Under the pieces are notes generated by a model. That model was not told the DNA's origin, made no database searches, and saw only the letters and a list, made by a program, of their open reading frames with translations. From the NCBI RefSeq assembly GCF_018457175.1, contig NZ_JAGFNU010000010.1, forward strand, positions 1 to 64,000: a stretch of 64,000 bases of DNA, in the 5' to 3' direction. Positions 34,369-43,004 of the stretch are shown piece by piece. Origin of the DNA: Pseudohalocynthiibacter aestuariivivens. GTDB lineage: Bacteria; Pseudomonadota; Alphaproteobacteria; Rhodobacterales; Rhodobacteraceae. The position numbers and the translations under genes were made by a program. The first letter of the stretch is position 1. Each line of letters begins with the position of its first letter.

Positions 34369-35297
34369 TGAATGTGCCTGAACCAGCGATTGACGTTCAG
34401 GGCTTGGTAAAACGGTTTGGCAAGAAAACTGTTGTGAATCAGGTGTCACTTACCGTTGAACAGGGAGAGATTTCAGGTTTTCTTGGACCAAATGGCTCTG
34501 GCAAAACCACGACGATACGGCTTGTGTGCGGGTTGCTCACGCCGGATGCCGGAACCGGGCGCGTTTTAGGCTATGATCTTTTGCGTGATGCCGCACGGAT
34601 CAAACGCGAAGTCGGCTACATGACACAAAGGTTTTCGTTCTACGAAGATCTTTCGATCGCCGAAAACCTTAGCTTCGTTGCGGGGTTGTATCAACTTTTC
34701 CCCGCGCAAGAGCATGTGCAGAACACGCTTTCAGATTTAGGGCTTACGGTGCGCCAGCACCAATTGGCGGGAAACCTGTCGGGGGGGTGGAAACAGCGTT
34801 TGGCTCTTGCGGCCTGTATCATGCACAAGCCCAAACTTTTGTTGCTGGATGAGCCAACCGCGGGCGTGGACCCCAAAGCACGGCGCGAATTCTGGGATGA
34901 AATTCATGCGCTTGCAGAAAAAGGGCTGACCGTTCTGGTTTCGACCCACTACATGGATGAAGCAGAACGTTGCCACCGGATAAACTACATTTCTCAGGGA
35001 AGTCTGATTGCCAGCGGAACGGTGTCTGAAGTCGTGAAAAATGCAAAACTGCGCACGTTCATTTTAACGGGTACAGGAATTGCGAAAGCTGCCGAAATGC
35101 TGGCGGGCGCACCGGGTGTTGATCAGATCGCTCCATTTGGCTTGACACTTCACGTTGTTGGCCAAGATGCAAAGCTGCTGGAAAAGTCGGTCGCACAAGT
35201 CGCCAAAGAAACAAAAACAACGATGTCAGAGGCAGAGACGAGCCTGGAAGATGTCTTTATTCAGCTAATGACTGGCGATGAAGGGGGCGTTTCATGA
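34368..35297 (+). CDS. ABC transporter ATPase (YbhF-like)
   Basis: 309 aa. Walker A GPNGSGKTT (about 40-48), signature LSGGWKQR (W in place of the usual Q), Walker B LLLLDEPTAGVDP, H-loop STHYMDEAE. It energises the ABC-2 permease encoded next (4-bp overlap). YbhF of E. coli is a tandem two-domain protein; this one is a single ATPase domain, so it should act as a dimer. Confidence 0.92.
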   Translation: MNVPEPAIDVQGLVKRFGKKTVVNQVSLTVEQGEISGFLGPNGSGKTTTIRLVCGLLTPDAGTGRVLGYDLLRDAARIKREVGYMTQRFSFYEDLSIAENLSFVAGLYQLFPAQEHVQNTLSDLGLTVRQHQLAGNLSGGWKQRLALAACIMHKPKLLLLDEPTAGVDPKARREFWDEIHALAEKGLTVLVSTHYMDEAERCHRINYISQGSLIASGTVSEVVKNAKLRTFILTGTGIAKAAEMLAGAPGVDQIAPFGLTLHVVGQDAKLLEKSVAQVAKETKTTMSEAETSLEDVFIQLMTGDEGGVS

Positions 35298-36430
35298 GGC
35301 ATTTTTTCTCACTCAGGCGGCTTTATGCATTGTTGGTGAAAGAGGCCATCCAGATGCGCCGCGACCGGATCACTTTTGCAATGATGCTGGGTGTGCCACT
35401 GATGCAGCTTGTCCTGTTTGGATTTGCGATCAACAGTGATCCAAAAGAGCTCCCTGCTGCGTTGGTGGCCCCGACGCAAGACCGCTACACCCGCGCTATT
35501 GTGACTGCTCTGGAGCTCACCGGGTATTACCGGTTCAACTACGTGACTGCCAGCGCACAAGAGGCCGAGAACCTGATTGCGCAAGGCGTAGTGTCATTCG
35601 TTGTGACGATCCCTTCAGATTTTGGGCGCAGAGTGGAACGGGGGGAAAGGCCGCAATTGCTGATTGAGGCGGATGCTACAGACCCGGCTGTTGCCTCTGG
35701 CGCAATCTCGACACTTGGCACGGTTGCGGCGAATGCGCTGCTGCACGAAAGGGGGGCGGAGGCAGAAGCCGCTGAACGTGCGCGCAGCCAGCTCGAAGTC
35801 GTCGTGCACCGCCGCTACAACCCCGAAGGGATAACGCAGTACAACATTGTGCCGGGGCTTTTGGGGGTGATCCTGCAGATGACCATGGTCATGATGACCT
35901 CAATGGCACTGACGCGCGAGACGGAGCGCGGAACAATGGAAAACCTGCTCGCGATGCCGGTCACACCCCTTGAGATCATGCTGGGTAAGGTTTTGCCGTA
36001 TCTGGTGGTTGGTGCGGTGCAGGTCGCTGTCGTCCTGACCGCTGCCAAGCTGTTGTTCAACGTGCCATTTGTCGGAACGCTTTCGCTTATTCTGCTTGGT
36101 GTTTTTGTCTTTGTGCTTTCGCTCGTCCTTCTTGGGTACACGATTTCAACCTTGTCACGCACACAGATGCAGGCCATGCAGCTGACTTTCTTCTTTTTCC
36201 TGCCATCACTGCTGCTTTCGGGTTTTATGTTTCCTTACAGGGGGATGCCGGGATGGGCTCAGGTACTTGGAGAGTTTTTCCCGTTGACGCATTTTTTACG
36301 AATGATCCGGGGTGTCATGCTGAAGGGGGCTAATTTTGAAACGGTGCAGGCTCCGCTCGCCGCCCTTTTGCTATTCGTGTTGGCATACGCGGCGCTTGCG
36401 CTTTTACGGTTCCGGCGCACGCTAGACTGA
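35294..36430 (+). CDS. ABC-2 type permease (YbhS/YbhR-like)
   Basis: 378 aa, with one N-terminal membrane helix, a large periplasmic domain (about 50-180) and five C-terminal helices ending in LLRFRRTLD. Typical ABC-2 motif LLLSGFMFPYRGMPGWAQ near 305-322. One permease gene rather than the YbhS/YbhR pair suggests a homodimer. Likely drug or organic cation export. Confidence 0.9.
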   Translation: MRHFFSLRRLYALLVKEAIQMRRDRITFAMMLGVPLMQLVLFGFAINSDPKELPAALVAPTQDRYTRAIVTALELTGYYRFNYVTASAQEAENLIAQGVVSFVVTIPSDFGRRVERGERPQLLIEADATDPAVASGAISTLGTVAANALLHERGAEAEAAERARSQLEVVVHRRYNPEGITQYNIVPGLLGVILQMTMVMMTSMALTRETERGTMENLLAMPVTPLEIMLGKVLPYLVVGAVQVAVVLTAAKLLFNVPFVGTLSLILLGVFVFVLSLVLLGYTISTLSRTQMQAMQLTFFFFLPSLLLSGFMFPYRGMPGWAQVLGEFFPLTHFLRMIRGVMLKGANFETVQAPLAALLLFVLAYAALALLRFRRTLD

Positions 36431-36435
36431 TAGGC

Positions 36436-37620
36436 TCAGGCAGGTTGGTTCGGTGTTTTACGGCCGGCTTTGGGCGACCAAAGGCAGGGGCCGAGCCAAA
36501 TGAACAATAAACCAAATCCAACGGTCCAAAGTGTTGCAGAAACCACAAGCCCGGAAAGCCCCAGAAGATAGGCGTCAGAGGCAGCGCTGCGCATTATGCC
36601 AGCCAGGATAATCAGAATAAACCCTGCTCCCAACGCTTTGCCACTTTCTAACGAGCGCCCGGTGTGTCCCAACGTTGCACGTATCATCACGGCGGTCGTC
36701 ATTCCGCCCACTGCGCCAATGCCCAGAAGGTGCAGCGCGGCGACAGTATGACCGAGCCCCAGCACCAGAAAGCCCAGTGGGATGAAGGCGTAGGCGATGT
36801 GCAGCATAAGCAACAAAAGCGACGCAGGTGTACGGTGACCTTTCCAGCGTGTTAGCCGGAAAAGATGCAGTGCGGCAGCGACATAAAGCAGGGCGCCTGT
36901 TGCGGGTGCATCTGGTAAAATAACCCAAACGACCAGTGTGATGGCACCTGCCAAAAGGCAAACCGCATCAAACCGATTGAAGGGAATGGGCAACGCGCCG
37001 GGGTTGGATTTGACCAACCAGTTTCGCGTAAAACTAGGAATGATCCTGCCACCGATCAAGGTGATCAGAAAGATCACCACAGCAAGGCCCAACCTGCGGC
37101 TGTAATCTGCGCCACCCTGTGTCAAAACTTCGAAATGAAATAGAAGATTCGCGGCCAGAAACAGCAGAATTGGAACCACAACTTTCAGGTTGCGCCAATT
37201 CTGACCGGCGATAATCTCTCTTAAAATCATCGCTCCGATTGCGGCCAGAAACGCGCAATCAATCAAGGCCACGGCTGGCGGACTCAATCCTGAAATCCCA
37301 AGCATTGCCAGTCGCCCCAGTACCCAAAGGGCAGCAAGCAAAGCAAGGGGCCAGCCCTTGATTGGCATACGGCCTGTCCAGTTGGGAATTGCGGTGAACA
37401 GAAAGCCACTGACTACAGCTGCGGTGTAACCAAACAGCATTTCGTGAATGTGCCAATCAATTGGGGAAAAAAATCCCCCAAGTTCAAATGTTCCTTGGAA
37501 AACACCGACCCAGAAGGGGATGACAAGCGAAGCAAAGACGATTGCACCTAGAAAAAAGGGCCTGAAACCATAGCTGAAAAGAACCGGGCCGCCAAAGGCT
37601 TTGGGTGCGATCTTGGCCAT
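36436..37620 (-). CDS. nnrS: NnrS family haem-copper membrane protein
   Basis: 394 aa from ATG 37620, which has GGAG 6 nt upstream; an upstream in-frame start at 37680 lacks one. About 12 hydrophobic segments with conserved His in DWHIHEMLFGY and in LLGIGAVGGMT-type regions. NnrS proteins relieve nitric oxide stress and are usually under NnrR/FNR control. No denitrification gene lies nearby. Convergent with the efflux permease gene (5-bp gap). Confidence 0.88.
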   Translation of the reverse strand: MAKIAPKAFGGPVLFSYGFRPFFLGAIVFASLVIPFWVGVFQGTFELGGFFSPIDWHIHEMLFGYTAAVVSGFLFTAIPNWTGRMPIKGWPLALLAALWVLGRLAMLGISGLSPPAVALIDCAFLAAIGAMILREIIAGQNWRNLKVVVPILLFLAANLLFHFEVLTQGGADYSRRLGLAVVIFLITLIGGRIIPSFTRNWLVKSNPGALPIPFNRFDAVCLLAGAITLVVWVILPDAPATGALLYVAAALHLFRLTRWKGHRTPASLLLLMLHIAYAFIPLGFLVLGLGHTVAALHLLGIGAVGGMTTAVMIRATLGHTGRSLESGKALGAGFILIILAGIMRSAASDAYLLGLSGLVVSATLWTVGFGLLFIWLGPCLWSPKAGRKTPNQPA

Positions 37621-37719
37621 TTGAACTCCAAAAAAGTCTTGTTGAAACACGTTACGTGTGGTGCTTCCTGATCGCCCCAATTACTGGACCTGTCAGTTAA
37701 GGAGTTCAACCGGCGTTTT

Positions 37720-37744
37720 GATCATGCGACGATGCGTCATGATC
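37720..37744. promoter_or_regulatory. dyad upstream of nnrS
   Basis: GATCATG-N11-CATGATC, 7-bp perfect arms, 100 bp upstream of the nnrS start. It does not match a standard FNR/NnrR box, so the regulator is unknown. Confidence 0.35.
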
Positions 37745-37774
37745 CCTGCTGGGTTCGCGTTACTTTCGCCGGTT

Positions 37775-37803
37775 AAAAGCGCGCAGGGCAAAACCCCGCG
37801 CGC
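37775..37803 (-). terminator. intrinsic terminator of isochorismatase gene
   Basis: Minus-strand stem GCGCGC-x-GGG with CCC-x-GCGCGC (one mismatch), 5-nt loop, followed by TTTTAA. It lies 19 bp after the stop of the leftward isochorismatase-like gene. Confidence 0.75.
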
Positions 37804-37821
37804 GTGTATGTGTATAAGGCC

Positions 37822-38631
37822 TTAGCCAGCAGCCAGCAGTTCAACAACTTCATCAGTTGTCCAGACAGCATTCGCGATGTAGCGGAAGTTGGTCAAAGCG
37901 GCGAGGTATCCATCGCCTTCGGGCAACATGGCTGCGGCGGTTGCATCTTTCACCACGGCAACCTCAAAACCCTGTTCGATCAGTTCGCGCATATGCGATT
38001 CCGTGCAAAGGTTCGCAGACATGCCAGCCAGAATAATCTGGTCTACCCCCTGTTTGCGCAGTTGCAGCGTGAGGTCATTCGATTCATTCCCGTAGACCTT
38101 ATGCGGTGAAGTTACGATGGTTTTGCCGTCGTTGATGTAGGGTTTGTATTGTTCCAGCCAATCTGCACCCGATCCTTCGAAAGTATCGACATTCAGCGGG
38201 CCTTCACGATCGAACATACCGATCTTATGCATGAGCTTTTCAAGTGCACCTTCGAATTTCCACCCATGGTCTGTTGGATAGTAATAGTGAGGTGAAACGG
38301 CGACCGTCAGATCCTGTGCTTTCGCTGCCTGAAAGAGCCGCTCGATGTTGTTGACCGTGTTGTGTTTGGTAACGCTTTCACCAACAACGCCCCAGGTAAC
38401 GCCATCCGGGCTTAGAAAATCATTCTGTGGATCTGTCACAACAAGTGCAGTTCTTGACAGATCAAGCTTCATGTTGCTTGGCGGCAGTGCAGGTTCTGCC
38501 GGATCTGCATATGGATCAGTCTGCGCATTTGCAGCGGTTGCACCAGCAACGGTGGCGGCTGCGGCAGCCCCTGCTACAATACCACCGCGTAGCGCATCAC
38601 GCCGGCTCATGTGGCTATGGTCATCGGACAT
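37822..38631 (-). CDS. Tat-exported isochorismatase-like cysteine hydrolase
   Basis: 269 aa. Twin-arginine leader SRRDALRGG (9-17) followed by an Ala-rich helix. Catalytic triad of the isochorismatase superfamily: Asp in VVTDPQNDF, Lys in TSPHKVYGN, Cys in GMSANLCTES. Export of this usually cytosolic family is uncommon. The substrate, probably an amide or N-carbamoyl compound, is unknown. It is divergent from the AraC-type regulator gene (124-bp gap), which probably controls it. Confidence 0.85.
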   Translation of the reverse strand: MSDDHSHMSRRDALRGGIVAGAAAAATVAGATAANAQTDPYADPAEPALPPSNMKLDLSRTALVVTDPQNDFLSPDGVTWGVVGESVTKHNTVNNIERLFQAAKAQDLTVAVSPHYYYPTDHGWKFEGALEKLMHKIGMFDREGPLNVDTFEGSGADWLEQYKPYINDGKTIVTSPHKVYGNESNDLTLQLRKQGVDQIILAGMSANLCTESHMRELIEQGFEVAVVKDATAAAMLPEGDGYLAALTNFRYIANAVWTTDEVVELLAAG

Positions 38632-38755
38632 ATCGATCTCCCTTTTCTATTCGATAACAGGAAAGTGGAGTATCAGGTGTGCCTTTTGGTCCGATTTTCG
38701 TGCTTTTTTGATATTTTTATGTATCAGTTCGTCCTTGAGAGCGGTATTATTGGCT

Positions 38756-39673
38756 ATGTCATTTGAATATGTTCTCGACAGAATGGAAGTCAGCACAGAA
38801 CCCTTCGCGCTGTGTGAGCTTCGGGGTGAATGCGATTTGGGGCTAGGGCGCAGGCCAACTGCAACCTTGCACTACATACTTGCCGGGCAGGGGGAAATTG
38901 TTCTGCCAGATAGCCAGCGTATTTCTGTTCAGAAAGGGTCGCTCGTGCTGGTTCCGGCGATGCATTCGCACACATTGCGAAGCTTTGGGGATGGTGGAGA
39001 TCTTTTTCCCGCCTGCAGCCCGGCAAAGCTGAACCTTGCAGAGCATTTTCTTGAGGCAAAGGAACTGGATGGTAACAGCCAGCTTGTAGCGCTGTGCACG
39101 CATGTCACGGTTGGGTTGGACGGCACTGGCGATCTGATTGATCTGGTGCGCGAACCAATTGTTGAACGGGTTGGCGATAAAAGCGAGATTCAATCTTCTC
39201 TGCGCATAATTATAAACGAAATTTCGAACCCCGGCCTTGGCAGCAATGCGATGATCCGGGCCCTGCTTTTGCAATGCATGATCGAAATTTTGCGCAAACG
39301 ATTGTCAGCGCAGGATCGGGCATTGGTTTGGATGGGCGCTTTGGAAGATCAAAAGGTCTGGAAGGCACTGCGTCTTATGCTGGATGCGCCTGGGGGGGCT
39401 CATTCAGTTGAAAGTCTTGCAGAGGCTGTCGGGATGAGCCGATCTACCTTTGCGAAACATTTTTCCGACGCCTACGGCAGTGGCCCGATGGAGCTTTTGC
39501 GCAATCTACGCGTTCAGCGTGCTGCAAAAATGCTCGAGGAAACGGATGTGCCCGTAAAGCGGATTGCCGAAGTTGTAGGATTTCGCAGTCGCAGCGCATT
39601 CAGCAGGATGTTTGAAGGTCTTACAGGTTTGGCCCCTCAGAACTTTCGCCAGAAAAGCCGTTCTAAGAACTAG
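38756..39673 (+). CDS. AraC-family transcriptional regulator (cupin + HTH)
   Basis: 305 aa from ATG 38756. N-terminal cupin-like sensor (HYILAGQGEIVLPDSQ region, about 39-60) and two C-terminal helix-turn-helices (SVESLAEAVGMSRSTFAKHF and VKRIAEVVGFRSRSAFSRMF). The open frame extends upstream to 38345, but that part is antisense to the isochorismatase gene and its low-complexity translation is not protein-like. Likely activator of the divergent isochorismatase gene (inference). Confidence 0.88.
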   Translation: MSFEYVLDRMEVSTEPFALCELRGECDLGLGRRPTATLHYILAGQGEIVLPDSQRISVQKGSLVLVPAMHSHTLRSFGDGGDLFPACSPAKLNLAEHFLEAKELDGNSQLVALCTHVTVGLDGTGDLIDLVREPIVERVGDKSEIQSSLRIIINEISNPGLGSNAMIRALLLQCMIEILRKRLSAQDRALVWMGALEDQKVWKALRLMLDAPGGAHSVESLAEAVGMSRSTFAKHFSDAYGSGPMELLRNLRVQRAAKMLEETDVPVKRIAEVVGFRSRSAFSRMFEGLTGLAPQNFRQKSRSKN

Positions 39674-39696
39674 TTGGCGGGTTTGAAAATTATTCT

Positions 39697-39710
39697 TGAA
39701 CGATCGTTCA
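39697..39710. promoter_or_regulatory. TetR operator, 14-bp perfect palindrome
   Basis: TGAACGATCGTTCA lies 36 bp upstream of the TetR gene start. A near-copy, AGAACGATCATTCC, lies upstream of the next gene (40345-40358). Two matching sites flank the regulator gene, as expected for its own operators. Confidence 0.7.
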
Positions 39711-39745
39711 GGTTTGGGTACGGATATATCAAAGAGAGTGGAATC

Positions 39746-40327
39746 ATGGTTGGTCAGAAGCAACACGACACAAATCAGTTCATTGACAAGGCGATGCACA
39801 CCTTTTGGGCGCATGGATATGAGGGTACGTCGATCAACGATTTGGTGAAGACGACTGGCGTTAATCGCGGAAGCATCTACGCAAATTTTGACGGCAAGCG
39901 GGACATCTTTCTTGCGGCACTTGACCGGTACGAAAAAAACTACAGCGCCCGTTTTCTGGGTGCGCTGTCAGAAATGCCTGATCCAAAAGAGGCGATTGTC
40001 GCAGCGTTTGAGGCAGCGGCAAAATCTGATGACAAATCGGATCAGCCAGCTGGATGTCTTATCGTCAATACAGCAGTTGAATGTGCACCACATGATCCGG
40101 CTATTTCTGTCATCACGCGTGAAAGCCTTGGCAACGTTGAGACTTTTTTCAAGAAACAGCTCTGCGCTGCAAAGCAGGCAAATTGTTTCGTTGAGCAGAT
40201 TGACCCGGGTGAGATGGCAAAATCACTTCTTGCATCATTTATGGGGTTGCGCGTTCTGACGCGCTCTGGTGCCCCTCAGACGACACGAGACTCAATTGTT
40301 GCACAGACGAGGGCACTGCTCGCCTAA
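39746..40327 (+). CDS. TetR-family regulator
   Basis: 193 aa from ATG 39746 (weak GAGAGTGG upstream). HTH TSINDLVKTTGVNRGSIYANF near the N-terminus and a C-terminal TetR_C domain with CLIVNTAVE, seen in regulators such as NemR/AcnR relatives. C109, in PAGCLIVN, is where some members sense electrophiles. The flanking palindromes suggest it represses itself and the AhpD-like gene downstream. Confidence 0.87.
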   Translation: MVGQKQHDTNQFIDKAMHTFWAHGYEGTSINDLVKTTGVNRGSIYANFDGKRDIFLAALDRYEKNYSARFLGALSEMPDPKEAIVAAFEAAAKSDDKSDQPAGCLIVNTAVECAPHDPAISVITRESLGNVETFFKKQLCAAKQANCFVEQIDPGEMAKSLLASFMGLRVLTRSGAPQTTRDSIVAQTRALLA

Positions 40328-40344
40328 AAAAATTTAAGCAAACT

Positions 40345-40358
40345 AGAACGATCATTCC
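40345..40358. promoter_or_regulatory. second TetR operator before AhpD-like gene
   Basis: AGAACGATCATTCC shares the GAACGATC-TTC pattern with the perfect palindrome at 39697-39710 and lies 35 bp upstream of the next ATG. Confidence 0.55.
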
Positions 40359-40392
40359 AAGATGTTTGATCGGATAAATAAAGGAGAATGAC

Positions 40393-40962
40393 ATGACAGT
40401 ATCTTATGTGGAACGCGATCAGGCGAATACAGAAACGCTCGCGTTTTATGACCGTTCAGAAGAGCGTTTTCAGGCGCTTCTGAACATCTTCAAGGTCTTT
40501 GGCCATCAGTCTGAATACGGGACAGCGTTCACAGACACAATTATGGCCATCCTCAAAGACAGCGCACTTGACTGGAAAACCAAGGAACTTTTGATCCTGA
40601 AAGCGACGCAGAATAACGAGTGCCAGTATTGCGTCGTCCAGCATGAGCGTGTCTCAAACATGCTGGGTATTTCAGATGAAAAGATCGCAGATCTGGAAGG
40701 TGAGAAATACAAGACAAGCGAACTTTACACCGAAGGCGAAAGGGCGTTGCTGGATTTCACCGTGCAAATTGGCAAGGACGCCAACCGCGTTTCAAAAGGT
40801 CTGTGGGATCGTCTTCACGAACATTGGACGGACGCACAAATCGTTGATGCGGCGTTTGTCATCACGACATACATCGCTGTTTCAAAATTTGGTGACGCGC
40901 TCGGAGTAGAGCTTGAACCGATGTTTGATGGCGTCGACCCAATTCTAAAAGTCGCTCACTAA
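40393..40962 (+). CDS. carboxymuconolactone decarboxylase / AhpD-like CxxC protein
   Basis: 189 aa, all-helical. It carries the AhpD-type redox motif ECQYCVVQH (Cys-x2-Cys and His), fitting a peroxidase or alkylhydroperoxidase-like activity rather than a true decarboxylase. RBS AAGGAG is 7 nt upstream. A TetR palindrome precedes it, and a GC hairpin follows. Confidence 0.85.
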   Translation: MTVSYVERDQANTETLAFYDRSEERFQALLNIFKVFGHQSEYGTAFTDTIMAILKDSALDWKTKELLILKATQNNECQYCVVQHERVSNMLGISDEKIADLEGEKYKTSELYTEGERALLDFTVQIGKDANRVSKGLWDRLHEHWTDAQIVDAAFVITTYIAVSKFGDALGVELEPMFDGVDPILKVAH

Positions 40963-40968
40963 ATTCAG

Positions 40969-40992
40969 GGCGGGCAGGGACTGCCCGCCTTT
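40969..40992 (+). terminator. GC-rich hairpin after AhpD-like gene
   Basis: 9-bp perfect stem (40969-40977 with 40981-40989), 3-nt loop, then TTTAC. The short T-run makes it a partial terminator; the glutaredoxin gene follows 20 bp later and may depend on read-through. Confidence 0.6.
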
Positions 40993-41012
40993 ACACTCCA
41001 CGGGAGAATCCG

Positions 41013-41240
41013 ATGAAAGAAGTTGAAATTTTCACAGGTCCTGGCTGCGATTACTGCGTCGCTGCAAAGCAATTGCTGGTGTCTAAGAATTTTTCGTTCA
41101 GGGAACGAGACGTCAGCATACCTGAAGTAATGCTGGAAATGCGCGACCGACTGCCCAGAGCTAAGACAATTCCGCAAATATTTATAGATGGTCAGCACGT
41201 CGGCGGGTTCGAGGATTTGCAGGAAAAGTTGCAGGCCTGA
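41013..41240 (+). CDS. glutaredoxin
   Basis: 75 aa, the size of a single-domain glutaredoxin. Active site CDYC (in GPGCDYCVAAKQ), the TIPQIFIDG cis-Pro segment and HVGGFEDL glutathione-binding motif are present. It may reduce the CxxC proteins encoded on either side (inference). Confidence 0.9.
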   Translation: MKEVEIFTGPGCDYCVAAKQLLVSKNFSFRERDVSIPEVMLEMRDRLPRAKTIPQIFIDGQHVGGFEDLQEKLQA

Positions 41241-41366
41241 CGCCCGGAATAGCAAAGCCGTACACTCGTTTTAACCCGCAAAAAAAAAATAACACCTGCC
41301 CGAGACTACGTCTCTGGTTTGGAGCAATCGTTCCTCGGGTGGAAATCTAACCGAAAGGCCGAAGTA

Positions 41367-41918
41367 ATGAGCTTTCCAGTCCAAACCCCTGAAACAGCGC
41401 CTGAGGGTGCGAGGGGAATTCTGACGACTGCCCAGAAGAAATATGGTTTTGTACCCAATTTGCTTGGCGTCATGTCAACGGCACCTAGCCTGGTTGAGGG
41501 GTATCTTACCGTGGCGAAGATATTCGAAAGCACGTCTTTTTCACCAACGGAACGTCAGGTTGTCCTTTTAACAACAAGTTACGAAAACGAATGTGAATAC
41601 TGCATGGCGGTTCACAGTACGTTTTCAGAAATGCAAAAAGTGCCGAGCGAAATTGTTCAGGCCATTCGAACAGGATCGCCCATTCAGGATCTAAAACTAG
41701 AAGCTTTACGCCGCTTCACAAGCGCGGTTGTAGCCGCGCAGGGTTGGGCGTCTCCGGACGACATTCAGGCCTTTTTCAATGCCGGATATGCGGAACAGCA
41801 AGCGCTGGAGGTTGTACTGGGTGTCGGGCTTAAAACGATCTCAAACTACACAACACATATCGCCAAAACACCGCTTGATGACGCTTTCATTGCCGCTGCT
41901 TGGACGAAGGAAGCTTAA
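41367..41918 (+). CDS. second carboxymuconolactone decarboxylase / AhpD-like CxxC protein
   Basis: 183 aa from ATG 41367, all-helical, with the redox motif NECEYCMAVH. Resembles the peroxidase-related CMD family. It is divergent in sequence from the one at 40393. It lies in the same direction as the glutaredoxin gene. Confidence 0.85.
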   Translation: MSFPVQTPETAPEGARGILTTAQKKYGFVPNLLGVMSTAPSLVEGYLTVAKIFESTSFSPTERQVVLLTTSYENECEYCMAVHSTFSEMQKVPSEIVQAIRTGSPIQDLKLEALRRFTSAVVAAQGWASPDDIQAFFNAGYAEQQALEVVLGVGLKTISNYTTHIAKTPLDDAFIAAAWTKEA

Positions 41919-41943
41919 TTCAGTTAAACAAGGGAGTCGGAAC

Positions 41944-42168
41944 ATGTGCTACGTTCATGTTACGGGAGTGGGAGAGTATTTAAGGTTTCTCCTGAAAAAA
42001 CGGATAGTCTACAAAGTCACAGACTCTGTCGAGGCTGTGGAAACTGAAGGTGTCCGAATGCTAAGTTGGGTTTCTGTTAAAGAGGTGCTTCCAAGCACTT
42101 GGGGGCTCGCAGATCCGATCGCCGAAAGCGATTTGAGTAAGCTCAGGAAAACTGCGGCTAACATGTAA
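41944..42168 (+). CDS. small hypothetical protein
   Basis: 74 aa, begins MCYVHVTGVGEYLRFLLKK, no domain recognised. Supported by a good RBS (GGGAG 8 nt before ATG 41944), its position 25 bp after the CMD gene on the same strand, and a balanced composition. Function unknown. Confidence 0.5.
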   Translation: MCYVHVTGVGEYLRFLLKKRIVYKVTDSVEAVETEGVRMLSWVSVKEVLPSTWGLADPIAESDLSKLRKTAANM

Positions 42169-42339
42169 AAGAAATTCCAGCGTAGGAAAACCTGCTCCGA
42201 ATTCAATAAATAACTGAGTGGCACGCGAACGCTTGGCATTCTACCAGAGCGCCCTCACTCTATTGTTTTGAATTGAGAATATTCTCCCAGTGTCTGCTGA
42301 CATCCATTTTAGCTGGGAAGTTCTTCAGATCGAACAGTT

Positions 42340-42966
42340 TCAAGCGAACCAGCGCGTTTTTCGAAGACTTGAAACAAGTTTCTCAACATCAATTGGATAG
42401 GAAAACATCGGCCAGTTGTTTTCTACTGCATTCTCATGCGCTTCCTGGCTTAGTGCAGCCGAACAGTTGGTCAGGGCAAACACCTCGAAACCGTATCCGT
42501 AGGCCGTGCGCATCGTGGATTCGATGCAGATGTTGCTCAGAAGACCACCAAGGATAATTTGCCTAACTCCGCGGTTTCTCAGTTCTTCGTTAAGATTTGT
42601 CGACGCAAAAGCACAGGTGGTGGATTTGCCTGCGATCACAGTGTCGTTTGCCGTATCAATTGTGTAAGCGACCTGAGCGCCCCAGGTTCCTTTGCGGAGC
42701 GCGCCGGCGTTTTTTATCGTCGCGTTGATCCCGTATGGGTTGGTTCCCATTTCCTGATAATCTGATGAAAAACTGAGTGGCAGGTGAAAGACAGGAACGT
42801 TTCTTTGTCTCGCAGATGCCAATAGTAAATTCATGCGGCCAACGATGGCACCCCCTTCAGTCATCGGTTCAACGAGCGGATAGAGTTTTCCTTCTTCCGA
42901 AAGAAATTCATTGTTGTTGTCAACAAGTACTATCGCCAGTTGGTCGATATTGATCTTGGGCACCAT
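42340..42966 (-). CDS. isochorismatase-family cysteine hydrolase
   Basis: 208 aa, cytoplasmic. Triad: Asp in VLVDNNNEF, Lys in VIAGKSTTCAF, Cys in LLSNICIES. Similar to YcaC-like or nicotinamidase-related hydrolases. It follows the alpha/beta hydrolase gene (38-bp gap, same strand), so the two are probably cotranscribed from the TetR-controlled promoter at about 43.9-44.1 kb. Confidence 0.85.
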   Translation of the reverse strand: MVPKINIDQLAIVLVDNNNEFLSEEGKLYPLVEPMTEGGAIVGRMNLLLASARQRNVPVFHLPLSFSSDYQEMGTNPYGINATIKNAGALRKGTWGAQVAYTIDTANDTVIAGKSTTCAFASTNLNEELRNRGVRQIILGGLLSNICIESTMRTAYGYGFEVFALTNCSAALSQEAHENAVENNWPMFSYPIDVEKLVSSLRKTRWFA

Positions 42967-43004
42967 CGCCTTTTCCTTACAACGAATTTACGCTTTTTTC
43001 GCTA

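Noticed and set aside
38345-38755. Upstream extension of the AraC-type gene
   Set aside because: It is antisense to the isochorismatase gene and gives a low-complexity translation; ATG 38756 starts the cupin domain correctly.
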